Below are positions 50,818 through 61,400 of a stretch of DNA of 64,000 nucleotides, one piece after another. The position numbers were made by a program, and so were the translations under genes. The notes under the pieces were generated by a model that was not told where the DNA came from, did not search any database, and saw only the letters and a program-made list of their open reading frames with translations. Position 1 is the first letter of the stretch; each line of letters begins with the position of its first letter. The DNA lies in assembly GCA_905234555.1 (NCBI GenBank), contig CAJOHO010000005.1, positions 30,258 to 94,257 of the forward strand. The letters are read 5' to 3'. Origin of the DNA: an uncultured Bacteroidaceae bacterium (GTDB lineage: Bacteria; Bacteroidota; Bacteroidia; Bacteroidales; Bacteroidaceae).

Positions 50818-51779
50818 ATGGCTAATTCGGCATCCCAGTTGAGGAAGGGATGTAGCGATTGGAGATGTTGGATTTTCCGTATGGTTGTTTCGATGAATTG
50901 CTGATGGGAAGGATCGTCGGGATGAATAGGACGATGGGCAAGGGCTGCATGGATGTCACGACATTGTTTTGACAGCTGCTGCTCTTCCTTATTTATATAG
51001 GTGTCCGCAAAACGTTCGTAGATATAATCGACAGCAAGCGGAGAAGGGTGAACCATATCGTCGGCATAGAAGCGATAGTCGCGAAGTTCGTCGAGGAGAA
51101 TCTCGTAAGATGGGAAGTAAAGTCCCTTAGGGTGGGAAGCCGTGAGTTGGTCGATAGCAAGGATAAGTTCGGCTTTGCTGAGCTGGTTCTGGTGGAAGCC
51201 GTCACGGCGATGACGGATAGGACTGACGGTGAAGATGACCTGCAACTTGGGGTTGATGCTATGCAGCATCTCCAAGAGAGGCACCCACTGGTCGGCAATG
51301 TCGTAGGCAGAGAGGCGGGAACGTGTGAAGAGGGCATCGGGCTGCTTATGACAGTTGGCAACAAGCATTCCCGTCTCCTTTATCCTATATATATAAGAAG
51401 AGCCAAAAGTCACGATCAGCCAATCGGCTTCGCGAAGACGCTGGGCTGCAGCATCCTGTGCCTTTTGGATTTGCTGACAGAGTTCTTCTTGTGTCGGAGC
51501 AGAGAAAGAGGAATGGTGCATCCAGCTGCGCCAATCGTCACCCAGCTGCAGAAGCTCGGCTTCGGAAGGAGAAGGCTGACTGATGCAACGCCACAGATGG
51601 ACGGCAATGGAAGCAGGATTATAGAGGGTGCCAAAAGGATTGACCATCACATCGAACTTATCGCGACGGAGCAACACACCTATGTTGTCGGCAAAGCAGG
51701 AACCCAAAAGCAGGATTTTGTGCTGATGGCTCATCTGGACTGACGACTTGGGAATATCGATATGAGTGAGGAAATCCAT
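50793..51779 (-). CDS. GSCFA domain protein
   Basis: The 328-residue protein has the family's name motif: ILLLGSCFADNIGVLL (residues 22-37), followed by VNPFGTLYNPASIAVHLW. The domain resembles SGNH esterases and has DMVHPSPLAVDYIYERF near the C terminus. It ends inside the first codons of murF-alr (overlap 25 bp). GSCFA proteins recur beside murF-alr in Bacteroidales; the activity is unproven. A peptidoglycan-linked role is inferred from the location. Confidence 0.9.
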   Translation of the reverse strand: MDFLTHIDIPKSSVQMSHQHKILLLGSCFADNIGVLLRRDKFDVMVNPFGTLYNPASIAVHLWRCISQPSPSEAELLQLGDDWRSWMHHSSFSAPTQEELCQQIQKAQDAAAQRLREADWLIVTFGSSYIYRIKETGMLVANCHKQPDALFTRSRLSAYDIADQWVPLLEMLHSINPKLQVIFTVSPIRHRRDGFHQNQLSKAELILAIDQLTASHPKGLYFPSYEILLDELRDYRFYADDMVHPSPLAVDYIYERFADTYINKEEQQLSKQCRDIHAALAHRPIHPDDPSHQQFIETTIRKIQHLQSLHPFLNWDAELAICRTQFKK

Positions 51780-51827
51780 GTTTCTAATGACTTCTCGGCG
51801 AAAGAACCGCCGAACACAAATGACATG

Positions 51828-53231
51828 TTATTGCGCCATGATTTGGCAGAGACGGTCTTGGAAATCGCGACCAACAGACGATTTGAGCACACCGTTGTTC
51901 ATGATGCTGAAAGCAAGGATGTGACCATTGGAAGCCTTGACATAACCAGCGAGACAAGAAACCCCTTCCACCGTTCCCGTCTTAGCATGGACATTGGCGT
52001 GGGCTGGACCTGTAAGCATACGTTTCTGCAGCGTTCCATCAACACCAGCGATAGGAAGGGCTGGGTAGAGGGCATTGTAAATACCGTTGTTGCGATAAGC
52101 ATAACGAAGTATCGCCACCTCCGTCTCCGGCGAGACATAATCGTAGAGGCTCACACCACTGCCATCCACCACTTCCAACTGAGCTGTGTTACCGCCAGCA
52201 CGTGCCACCATCTGCTCCACCTGTTTGGCACCTTCTTTCCAAGTCGTTCCGCTTTTCTTGGTCAGTGCCGCCAGTTGGTAGAACATGGATTCAGCAAAGA
52301 GGTTGCTACTCCGTTTCATCATGCGCTGCAACACTTGTTCAATGGTGTGGCTGCACGAGAAGAATTCAGTGCCTTTGCGTGTGTCCGAAGGGTAAGGGGT
52401 ATAGCGGAAGTTGCTGTTCGAAGTGGAGACATAGATGCCTCGGTCGCGGATTTCACGTGCCAGCGTTTCCAAAAAATAGTGGTCTGGATAAATCAGGTAA
52501 TTCGTATCCTTGGAATTCAACCGTTCCTGGTTATTGAACATAATCGGTGTCAGCGCTGGCATATAGTCGGACGGAACATCGTCCCAGCACCACCCGTTAC
52601 CCCACCGCAGTGTGTCCTTCATGCTGACATCGGCAATGAGTCGACCCGTAATGCTGTCGATATTGAGTTTCTGGAGTTGATTGGCAATGTCCTTCAGATC
52701 ACTATAGCTGAACAACGGATCGAAATCACCTACCACACAGACATTTCCGCGTAGGGTTCGCTTGATGATGACCGTGTCGCGAAGGATGGGGTCTGCAATC
52801 AGACCCTCTTCCTGAACCTCTGGAGCAGGAATGATGACCTGAGCCACAGTGGTGTCTGCTGTGATGGTTCCGTCATAGTAGGCACGGGTGGTGTATTTGT
52901 GGTTTTTTCCTAATACAGACAAAGCGGTAACTGCCGTCAGCACCTTCTGGGTACTGGCGGGTCGCATCACTTTCTGCTGATTGTACCCGAAAAGCAGGGA
53001 GTCGGCTGTGAGGTCATAGATGCAAATGCCGGAATAGTACGGTGCACGTTCCGCCTCCTGAATCAGTGGAGTCAAACGTTGTTGGAATTTTTCTGTCCAA
53101 GTCGGTTCATGAGGGACAGAATCGGTGGAAGCAGCGTCGGTCTGAACCTGGGCACAAACGGAGGAATAGTTCCCTCCAAACAGAGAAGAGAAGAGAACTG
53201 CGCAAAGAAAAGAGGAGAGACGTTTATTCAT
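51828..53231 (-). CDS. dacB: D-alanyl-D-alanine carboxypeptidase/endopeptidase, PBP4 type
   Basis: The 467-residue protein has a signal peptide ending VCAQ. Serine-protease-like PBP motifs are SxxK in MRPASTQKVLTAVTAL (S93, K96), SxN in KRSSNLFAESM and KTG in HAKTGTVEGVSCLAGYV. This is the class C PBP4 family. It removes terminal D-Ala and cuts cross-links in the periplasm. The 48-bp gap to GSCFA holds a small hairpin GGCGAAAGAACCGCC. The start is three bases after the PH-domain gene. Confidence 0.96.
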   Translation of the reverse strand: MNKRLSSFLCAVLFSSLFGGNYSSVCAQVQTDAASTDSVPHEPTWTEKFQQRLTPLIQEAERAPYYSGICIYDLTADSLLFGYNQQKVMRPASTQKVLTAVTALSVLGKNHKYTTRAYYDGTITADTTVAQVIIPAPEVQEEGLIADPILRDTVIIKRTLRGNVCVVGDFDPLFSYSDLKDIANQLQKLNIDSITGRLIADVSMKDTLRWGNGWCWDDVPSDYMPALTPIMFNNQERLNSKDTNYLIYPDHYFLETLAREIRDRGIYVSTSNSNFRYTPYPSDTRKGTEFFSCSHTIEQVLQRMMKRSSNLFAESMFYQLAALTKKSGTTWKEGAKQVEQMVARAGGNTAQLEVVDGSGVSLYDYVSPETEVAILRYAYRNNGIYNALYPALPIAGVDGTLQKRMLTGPAHANVHAKTGTVEGVSCLAGYVKASNGHILAFSIMNNGVLKSSVGRDFQDRLCQIMAQ

Positions 53232-53234
53232 TTT

Positions 53235-53636
53235 TTATCGGCGTTTTTTCTGGATGTAATCAACAAAGTCGTCAGGGTTCTTGGGCATCAGCGATACCTG
53301 GCGGGTTTCTCCCTGCTCATCGGCATAGACCACTAAGAGATAAGACGACAATGCTTTTCCGAACAATCGCAGGGTCTGAACCTGATCGATTCGCTGAATG
53401 GAAGAGAGGGGAACCACCACATCGCGGACATATCGGGAGGTGTGAAGCGTGAGTGTGTCCGAAGAAACGGTGTAAGTGGTATGAATCATCCGTTCAATCA
53501 AGACAACCATCAGCAACAAACCAATACAGAGGAACACAGGATGCTTCACCCAAGCGGCATATCCCGTCAGAAAGAGAAACGCTGCCAGGAGCAACCAGCT
53601 CTGCAATTGTATTTTTGCGTGAAATTGTCGATTCAT
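53235..53636 (-). CDS. PH-domain membrane protein
   Basis: The 133-residue protein has two adjoining helices near the N terminus (SWLLLAAFLFLTGYAAWV, PVFLCIGLLLMVVLIERMI). A bacterial PH-like domain (bPH2/DUF304 type) follows with TYTVSSDTLTLHTSRYVRD and VVPLSSIQRIDQV. Its function is not established. It opens the peptidoglycan operon with dacB, GSCFA and murF-alr. Confidence 0.8.
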   Translation of the reverse strand: MNRQFHAKIQLQSWLLLAAFLFLTGYAAWVKHPVFLCIGLLLMVVLIERMIHTTYTVSSDTLTLHTSRYVRDVVVPLSSIQRIDQVQTLRLFGKALSSYLLVVYADEQGETRQVSLMPKNPDDFVDYIQKKRR

Positions 53637-53674
53637 TCAGTACAAATATGAGTAAAAAACTATAAAAAGTGGTG

Positions 53675-53706
53675 CAAATTTAGGAAAAAAACTCAAAATA
53701 CAGAAA
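53675..53706 (-). promoter_or_regulatory. Promoter of the PH-dacB-GSCFA-murF-alr operon
   Basis: On the minus strand TTTC (53703-53706) and TAAATTTG (53675-53682) are 20 bp apart. It lies back to back with the nadB promoter. Confidence 0.65.
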
Positions 53707-53712
53707 TTATGT

Positions 53713-53742
53713 GTTGAATATCATGACTTTTTCCTATCTTTG
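53713..53742 (+). promoter_or_regulatory. nadB promoter
   Basis: GTTG at 53713-53716 and TATCTTTG at 53735-53742 are 18 bp apart. The leader to the ATG at 53762 is short, about 13 nt. Confidence 0.6.
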
Positions 53743-53761
53743 CAACTGAAAATCTACCTAT

Positions 53762-55381
53762 ATGACACGTAAATTCGACTTTCTCATTATCGGCTCAGGT
53801 GTAGCCGGTATGAGTTATGCCCTTAAAGTTGCCAGAGCTAAGAAAGGAAAAATCGGCATCATCTGTAAAACCACTTTGGAAGAAGCCAACACGGCAAAGG
53901 CACAAGGTGGTATTGCTTCCGTCACGAACCTGCTGGTTGACAACTTCGACAAGCATATCGAGGACACCATGATTGCCGGTGACTGGATCAGCGACCGCGA
54001 GGCAGTGGAACAAGTGGTACGGAATGCGCCTGCGCAGATCCAGGAACTGGTGCAGTGGGGCGTCAACTTCGACAAGAACGAAGACGGGAGCTTCGACCTC
54101 CATCGTGAAGGCGGACATTCGGAGTTCCGTATCCTTCACCATGCCGATGACACGGGTGCCGAGATTCAGCGTGGGCTGATGGAAGCCATCCGTAACAATC
54201 CCGACATCGAGATTCTGGAAAACCACTTCGCCGTGGAAATCATCACCCAGCACCATCTGGGTGTACGTGTTACCCGTCGCACACCCGATATCGAGTGCTA
54301 CGGAGCCTACGTGCTCAACCCCAAGACGGGGAAAGTCGATACCTACCTTTCAAAAGTAACGTTGATGGCAACAGGTGGAACGGGTGCCATCTACGCTACC
54401 ACATCCAATCCCAATATCGCTACAGGCGACGGCATTGCGATGGTACATCGTGCCAAAGGCAAAATCAAGGATATGGAGTTCGTGCAGTTCCACCCCACCG
54501 TACTCTACAATCCCAAAGAGACACATCCTGCCTACCTCATCACCGAAGCCATGCGTGGCTACGGCGGCATCCTGCGTCTGCCTAATGGTGAAGAGTTCAT
54601 GCAGAAATATGACGAACGTCTCTCCTTGGCTCCACGCGACATCGTGGCTCGTGCCATCGACAACGAGATGAAGATTCACGCCCTCGACCACGTCTGTCTG
54701 GATGTGACCCATAAAGACCCCGAAGAGACCAAACACCACTTCCCCAACATCTATGCGAAGTGTCTTTCCATCGGCATCGACATCACCAAGGACTACATCC
54801 CTGTGGCTCCCTCTGCCCACTACATGTGTGGTGGCATCAAGGTGGACCTCGACGGACAAAGCAGCATCCGACGCCTCTATGCCGTCGGTGAATGTTCCTG
54901 CACTGGTCTGCACGGAGGCAATCGTCTGGCTTCCAACAGCCTCATCGAAGCGGTGGTTTATGCCGACGCTGCTGCCAAGCACAGCCTGAGCGTCATCGAC
55001 CAGTATGACTTCAACGATGCCGTACCAGCCTGGAACGACGAAGGTACCCTCTCCAACGAAGAGAAGGTGCTGATTGCCCAGGACGTAAAGGAAGTTGGAC
55101 AGATTATGTCCACCTACGTGGGTATTGTCCGCAGCGACCTCCGTCTCCATCGTGCCTGGGAGCGTCTCGACCTACTGTATGAGGAGACCGAACACCTCTT
55201 CAAGCGTGTGAAGCCCACTAAAGACATTTGCGAACTTCGCAACATGATCAACGTAGGTTATCTCATCACCCGTCAGGCGCTGGAGCGCAAGGAAAGCCGA
55301 GGTCTGCACTATACAGTAGATTACCCCAAGCACGCCCTCGACAACCAGAAAAGCGTCAACCCCTTCAAAACAAGGATTTAA
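53762..55381 (+). CDS. nadB: L-aspartate oxidase
   Basis: The 539-residue flavoenzyme has an FAD loop FLIIGSGVAGMSYALKVA at the N terminus. The active-site region HREGGHSEFRILHHADDTGAE and the FAD block MATGGTGAIYATTSNPNIAT with GDGIAMVHRA follow. It oxidises aspartate to iminoaspartate at the head of NAD synthesis. The C-terminal helical domain is present. The length matches bacterial NadB (about 520-540). The M16 protease gene follows 54 bp downstream, across a heptamer array. Confidence 0.95.
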   Translation: MTRKFDFLIIGSGVAGMSYALKVARAKKGKIGIICKTTLEEANTAKAQGGIASVTNLLVDNFDKHIEDTMIAGDWISDREAVEQVVRNAPAQIQELVQWGVNFDKNEDGSFDLHREGGHSEFRILHHADDTGAEIQRGLMEAIRNNPDIEILENHFAVEIITQHHLGVRVTRRTPDIECYGAYVLNPKTGKVDTYLSKVTLMATGGTGAIYATTSNPNIATGDGIAMVHRAKGKIKDMEFVQFHPTVLYNPKETHPAYLITEAMRGYGGILRLPNGEEFMQKYDERLSLAPRDIVARAIDNEMKIHALDHVCLDVTHKDPEETKHHFPNIYAKCLSIGIDITKDYIPVAPSAHYMCGGIKVDLDGQSSIRRLYAVGECSCTGLHGGNRLASNSLIEAVVYADAAAKHSLSVIDQYDFNDAVPAWNDEGTLSNEEKVLIAQDVKEVGQIMSTYVGIVRSDLRLHRAWERLDLLYEETEHLFKRVKPTKDICELRNMINVGYLITRQALERKESRGLHYTVDYPKHALDNQKSVNPFKTRI

Positions 55382-55394
55382 CCCAAAAATTGTG

Positions 55395-55415
55395 GTAAAC
55401 CGTAAACTGTAAACT
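55395..55415. repeat. Heptamer array GTAAACY x3 upstream of the M16 protease
   Basis: The units GTAAACC, GTAAACT and GTAAACT lie in the leader of the M16 protease gene, about 20 bp before its ATG. The period is 7 bp. Confidence 0.88.
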
Positions 55416-55435
55416 TCTATTAAACTCAAAAACTT

Positions 55436-58255
55436 ATGAAGAAATTTCTTTTGGCAGTTGTTGCCTTGATGGCATCTCTGGGTGCTAAAGCCCAGATGGA
55501 AGCATTTTCACAGCCACTGCCTACCGATCCCAACGTACGTATCGGTAAACTCGACAACGGACTCACCTACTACATCCGCCACAATGCATGGCCAGAACAA
55601 CGCGCAGACTTCTACATCGCCCAGAAAGTGGGTTCTATGCAAGAAGAAGAAAGCCAGCGTGGTTTGGCTCACTTCCTGGAGCACATGTGCTTCAACGGAA
55701 CCACCCACTTCCCTGGCAACAAGCTGAAGACTTATCTTGAAAGTATCGGTGTGAAATTCGGTGAAAACCTCAATGCCTACACTTCTTTCGATGAAACCGT
55801 TTATAACATTAACAACGTGAAGACCACCAGCGAGGGCAGCCTCGACTCCTGTCTGCTGATTCTCCACGACTGGAGTCACGACCTCCTGCTCGAAGGTCCT
55901 GAAATCGACAAGGAACGCGGTGTCATCAATGAAGAGTGGCGTATGCGCCGTTCTGCCATGATGCGTCTGTACGAGGCAGCCCTGCCCGACATCTTCCCTG
56001 GCAGCAAATATGCAGAGCGTATGCCAATCGGTACGATGGACGTGGTGATGAACTTCCCACACAACGTGCTGCGTGACTATTATAAGAAATGGTATCGTCC
56101 CGATCTCCAGGCTGTGGTTATCGTCGGCGACTTCGACGTTGACAAAATGGAAGAAAAGGTGAAGACCGTGTTTGCTGACATCCAGGCTCCGGCTGCAGAT
56201 GCCGCAGAACGCGAATACTTCCCTGTGCCCGACACGGCAGAGCCTCTGGTTTCCATCCAGAAGGACAAGGAGCAGACCACCAACATGATTATGCTGATGA
56301 TGAAGCACGAACGTCTGACCCGTGAGATGCGCGGTTCCCTCATGAAGTTGCTGAGCGATTATGTCAACGAAGCTGCCAGCTCCATGTTCAGCAGCCGTAT
56401 CGAAGAAATCCTCCAGCAGGGTAATCCTCCTTTCATCGGTGCTGAAATGGGCGATGGCGATTACTTCGTAGCTAAGACCATGGACGCTGTGACCGGCGTT
56501 GTATCTTTCAAGGACAACGGACAGGATGAAGCCTTGGCTGCCCTCTACCGCGAAATGCTGCGTGTAGCCCGCTTTGGCTTTACCGTTTCCGAATACGAGC
56601 GATTCAAGCAGGAATACCTGTCTCAGCTCGAAGACCAGTATGCCAAGAAGGACAAGGTGCTGACCACCAAATATGTGAACGAATGTGTGCGTCACTTCCT
56701 CGATGGCGATGCAATGCCTGGTATCGACACTGAATACCAAATCATGAAGATGTTGGTTCCACAGCTTCCCGTTGACCTCATCAACGAAAGTCTGAAGGAA
56801 GGTATCTCGGAGAATGACAGCAACCTCGTACTCGTCATGTTTACACCTGACAAGGAAGGCGTCACCCTGCCATCAAAGGCTGAACTCCTGAGCGTTCTCA
56901 AGCGCGTGCAGGGAGAAGAAATAGAGGCGTATAAGGAAGAAGTGAACAATGATCCGCTCATCGCCACAGAACTGAAAGGTTCGAAGGTGAAGAGTCAGAA
57001 AGACGATGCCTTTGGTGCCAAACTCATCATCCTCAGCAACGGCATTAAGATTCACGTAAAAAAGACCGACTTCACACCTAACAGCATCTCCATGCGTGCA
57101 ACCAGCTGGGGTGGAACCGCCTATTATCCCAACAATGAATACATCAACTCCGGCAATGCCGACATGGTCGGCCTGGGCGGTTGGGGCAGCTTCTCTGCCA
57201 TCGACATGCAGAAGAAACTGGCAGGTATTCAAGCCAGTGCAGCCCCCAGCATCGGAAACAACACAGAAGGCATCGAAGGACAGTGTGTGACAAAGGACTT
57301 TGAAACGATGCTCCAACTCACGTACCTCTGCTTCACCTCTCCCCGTCGTGACGACACCGTGTTCCAGTCAACTATCGAACGCATGAAGCAGCAGTTGGCA
57401 AATGCAGAACTGGCTCCAACCACAGCTCTGCAGGACTCTGTCATCAGCACCGTTTACAACAACAATGTCCGTGCACTGCGTACTCGTGCAGAAGACCTCG
57501 ACCGCATCAGCTACGACCGTCTTCTTGACATCTACAAGGAGCGCTTTGCTGATGGCGACGACTTTGAGTTCTTCTTCGTAGGTGACATTGACATCGACGC
57601 AGCCATTCCTCTCTTCGAGAAGTACCTCGGCTCATTACCAGTGAAAAAAGGCGAAGAGAAGCAGAAACCGATTGACATGAAGATCGCCAAGGGCATCAAG
57701 ACCAATGTGTTCGAAAAACAGCAGGAAACACCAAACGCCATTGTTATCTTCCTCTATCACGCTCCAATGAAGGAAACCCTCAAGAACGTGCTGGCTGTGA
57801 ACATGCTCGAACAGCTGATGTCAATGCACTACACAGAAAGCATCCGCGAAGATGAAGGTGGTGCCTACGGAGTAGGTGTGAATAGCGGCGTTCAGGATTA
57901 TCCTGAGGAAATTGCTGAGATGATTATCCAGTTGCCAACAGCTCCTGAGAAGCGTGCCCGCATGACCGAACTGGTTTATCAGGGTGTAGATGAAATGTGC
58001 AACAATGGTCCTAAGGCTGAAGACCTGCAGAAGGTGAAGGAATACATGCTGCGCAGCCACGACGAGAACCTAAAGAAGAACGGCTACTGGATGAACCAGA
58101 TGGTGAACCTCGCCCGTAACGGACGAAACTTCGTGGATGACTACGAGAAGACCGTTAACGCCATGACTGCAGCCGACATTCAGGCTGTTGCCAAGACCAT
58201 CTTCCGCAGCAACAACCGCATCGAAGTGGGTATGACCAGCCCCATCAACCAGTAA
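55436..58255 (+). CDS. M16 family metallopeptidase (insulinase-like)
   Basis: The 939-residue secreted protein has a signal peptide (residues 1-19, GAKA-Q). The zinc motif is HFLEHMCFNG (H79-xx-E82-H83). A third ligand Glu lies in the ERGVINEEWRMR region near 160. Two M16 halves follow each other, and the second half lacks the zinc motif but has the same fold (MRATSWGGTAYYPNNEYI). Such peptidases degrade small peptides in the periplasm. An intrinsic terminator follows 16 bp after the stop. Confidence 0.93.
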   Translation: MKKFLLAVVALMASLGAKAQMEAFSQPLPTDPNVRIGKLDNGLTYYIRHNAWPEQRADFYIAQKVGSMQEEESQRGLAHFLEHMCFNGTTHFPGNKLKTYLESIGVKFGENLNAYTSFDETVYNINNVKTTSEGSLDSCLLILHDWSHDLLLEGPEIDKERGVINEEWRMRRSAMMRLYEAALPDIFPGSKYAERMPIGTMDVVMNFPHNVLRDYYKKWYRPDLQAVVIVGDFDVDKMEEKVKTVFADIQAPAADAAEREYFPVPDTAEPLVSIQKDKEQTTNMIMLMMKHERLTREMRGSLMKLLSDYVNEAASSMFSSRIEEILQQGNPPFIGAEMGDGDYFVAKTMDAVTGVVSFKDNGQDEALAALYREMLRVARFGFTVSEYERFKQEYLSQLEDQYAKKDKVLTTKYVNECVRHFLDGDAMPGIDTEYQIMKMLVPQLPVDLINESLKEGISENDSNLVLVMFTPDKEGVTLPSKAELLSVLKRVQGEEIEAYKEEVNNDPLIATELKGSKVKSQKDDAFGAKLIILSNGIKIHVKKTDFTPNSISMRATSWGGTAYYPNNEYINSGNADMVGLGGWGSFSAIDMQKKLAGIQASAAPSIGNNTEGIEGQCVTKDFETMLQLTYLCFTSPRRDDTVFQSTIERMKQQLANAELAPTTALQDSVISTVYNNNVRALRTRAEDLDRISYDRLLDIYKERFADGDDFEFFFVGDIDIDAAIPLFEKYLGSLPVKKGEEKQKPIDMKIAKGIKTNVFEKQQETPNAIVIFLYHAPMKETLKNVLAVNMLEQLMSMHYTESIREDEGGAYGVGVNSGVQDYPEEIAEMIIQLPTAPEKRARMTELVYQGVDEMCNNGPKAEDLQKVKEYMLRSHDENLKKNGYWMNQMVNLARNGRNFVDDYEKTVNAMTAADIQAVAKTIFRSNNRIEVGMTSPINQ

Positions 58256-58270
58256 TCCGAATCATGTCAA

Positions 58271-58310
58271 AGAGATGAGAGAGTAATCTGCCCTCTCATC
58301 TCTTTTTTTC
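58271..58310 (+). terminator. Terminator of the M16 protease gene
   Basis: AGAGATGAGAG (58271-58281) pairs perfectly with CTCTCATCTCT (58293-58303). A run of seven T follows. Confidence 0.92.
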
Positions 58311-58333
58311 ACCCACATACAGCGTGATCCTCC

Positions 58334-58442
58334 GTAAACTGTAAACGGGAACATTTTGGAACAGTGAGAGCAGAGCCATGCTCGCATGAGCTTTGCCGAG
58401 TCGTGACAAAATAGACCGAAGGTAAACCGTAAACTATAAACC
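58334..58442. repeat. Heptamer arrays and dispersed hairpin repeat before the pectate lyase gene
   Basis: GTAAACT/GTAAACG (58334-58347) and GTAAACC/GTAAACT/ATAAACC (58422-58442) are 7-bp arrays. Between them lies AGTGAGAGCAGAGCCATGCT (58362 on), then GAGCTTTGCCGAGTCGTGACA. The latter resembles 62086-62131. No TAnnTTTG box is seen before the lyase gene. Confidence 0.75.
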
Positions 58443-58448
58443 ATCCTC

Positions 58449-61400
58449 ATGAAACACTTCCGTCGCCTCTTTCTTCTTGCATTCTTCACTCTTCACTCTT
58501 CACTCTTCACTTCTCTCCAAGCCCAACAGCTCGCCTTTCCCGATGCAAAGGGATGGGGACGGTTTGCCACAGGTGGACGAACAGGAACTGTTTATCACGT
58601 GACGAACCTCAATGACAGCGGAACCGGTTCGCTGCGCGATGCTGTCAGCCAACCTAACCGTATCGTCATCTTCGACGTGTCGGGTGTCATCAACATCAAC
58701 TCTCGTCTCAGCTTTGCCAAGAACCTTTATGTGGCAGGACAGACGGCACCAGGCGAAGGCGTTGTGGTCTATGGCGACGGTGTTTCCTTCTCTGGAGCCG
58801 ACAACATTATTGTCCGCTATATGAAATTCCGTATGGGAAAAGGCGGAACATCGGGCAAGGATGCTGCTGGTGTGGCGAACGGAACAAACATGATTTTCGA
58901 CCATTGTTCCTTTGCCTGGGGACTTGACGAAACTTTCTCCATCAACTGGGACAACAAAGGTTCAGCACCAGCCGACATCACTATCTCCAACTGTGTGATA
59001 GGACAAGGTCTTCTAACACACTCTGCAGGTGGGCTTATTCAGGCCGACCGCATCTCGCTCTATCGCAACTTCTATTGCGACAATGACACCCGCAACAATA
59101 AAATCAAGGGTACGAACCAATACGTCAACTGCCTCGTCTATAACTGGAAAAGCGGTTGCTATCTCATGGGTGGTGAATCCGAAGGCTATTCCTATGCTAA
59201 TGCCACCAACAACCTCTTCATCAACGGACCTGCCGGTGGTGGAAACGCCATGACGGGTGCGAATGCCAAATATCACATTTATGCTGCTGACAACTGGCAA
59301 GACCGTAATGCCAACGGAAAATTCGACCCATACGAAATTCCTCGCAACGAATACTCTGGCGGACCCACCTTCGAGTCTGCCCCATACAACTATCCGAATC
59401 TCCCAGCCTGGAATGCCAGACAACTCATCGACTCCCTTCTGCCCGAAGTGGGTGCTTCACTACCCTACCGCGACTTGGCTGACTACTACATGGTGCATCA
59501 AGTCAAGTCATTCGGAACAGAAGGCGGCATCATCTCCTCCGAGCATCAGCTTCCTATCGGCGCACCAACGGCATGGACACTGAAATCTTTCACGAAGCCC
59601 AACGATTCCGATCACGACGGAATGCCCGATGTCTGGGAAAATGCCAACGGGCTGAACCCTAATGCCAATGACGCCATGACGATAGCCAGCAACGGCTATG
59701 CCAACATCGAAAACTATATCAACAGCCTGACGATAGACAACCGTACACCATTCCTCCGCACACCTGTACTTTTCGCAAGCAGTTCATCTACCGACCACAG
59801 CATCACCCTGCAATGGTACGACTTCACAGAAGGCGAGGACGGATTCTCTTTGGAGATGAAGAAAGATGGCTCGTGGCAGGAAGTAGCAACGGCTCCGAAA
59901 GGCAGTGAAACGCTGACCCTCACGGACCTGACAGAAGGAAGCACCTTCGAAGTCCGTCTCCGTGCCTTTGCCAACGGTGAGACAAGCCTTGTCTCCGACT
60001 ATACAGCTACGCTCACCGTGAAGACGCAGCCCAAACAGGTAGAGATGGTGGATGTTGACAACTATCCTGCTGACCTCAGCTGGGGATTGGCAGAAGGAAC
60101 CTGGAATTTTACGGATGCCAACTGGAACGGCAACACCTATACGGACGAAGCTAAAGTTCTCTTCAACCCTGTTGACAATGCTACGGTGACACTCACAGAG
60201 ACAGTCCAGCCATCAGCCATCGTGGTCAATTCGCCAGCCAACGTCACACTGAAGGGCACGGGTGTCATTGCCGGCAACACTTCGATGAACAAGGCTGGTA
60301 CAGGCACCCTCACTGTAAACACCACCAACTCTTATACAGGGGCCACCGTTCTCCATAACGGAACCTTCACTTTCAATTCACTGAAAAACGGTGAAGAGGC
60401 AAGTGCCATCGGTGCTTCCTCAGAATTCGGACAGAACTGGATTTGGGATGGCGGTATCTGGAACTATACAGGCAGCAGCACATCCACCAACCGCAGCGCC
60501 AACCTCTATGCTGATACAGAGTTTGATGTGCAGACCTCATCTGCCACCGTCTCCATGAATGGTTCCATTCAGGGAACAGGCAGCGTGACTTTCGGTGGAA
60601 AGGGAACCATTCAACCTGCTTCTTCAGCCTTCTTCGGCTACGACGGAGCCACCGTCCTGCGTAGCGGAACCCTCCACCTGCCCTATCTGGGCAGCATCGA
60701 GGACAAGAAACTCAACCTCGGGAAGAGCAGCAAACTGGTGTTGGCAGGCGGAACCTTCTCCACGAAGGACGCCAACGACAACTACACCACCTACACCATG
60801 CCCATCGAAGCACTCGAAGGCACCACCTCCACATTTATCCCCTATCGCAACTGTTATATCAAGAGTCCGTTTACGGGTAGCGGCACCATCGACTTCCGCA
60901 TTTCCTGGGTTCGTGAATACATCCAAGGCGATATGACGGGTTTCTACGGACGACTCATTGGCAACGGCGTAGGCAGCTCAAACCAACTGATGTTCGACAC
61001 CAGCAAAGGAATGCCCAACGGTGTGGTGGAACTCAAGGGAACCATCATGATGATATACTGGGAAACCAACGGCGATCTTCACATCGGAGGACTGAGTGGA
61101 GCCGCTACGTCCACTTTGGGCGGTAGCAGCAAGCAGACAGCAGGTCACCAAATGACGTGGCGCATCGGCGGTGCCAACACCAACGAATTGTTTGCAGGAG
61201 TCATCAATGACTGTGCCAGCAACACAGCCGACAAGTACAAAGGAACCACCACCATCGTGAAGGAAGGCAGTGGCGACTGGCGACTCAGCGGCACAAACAT
61301 CTATACAGGTACCACAACCGTTGATGGCGGACGTCTCATCGTCAACGGCACACACAACACAGGCGGGGCCTATACGGTGAACGACGGAGCCACACTCATG

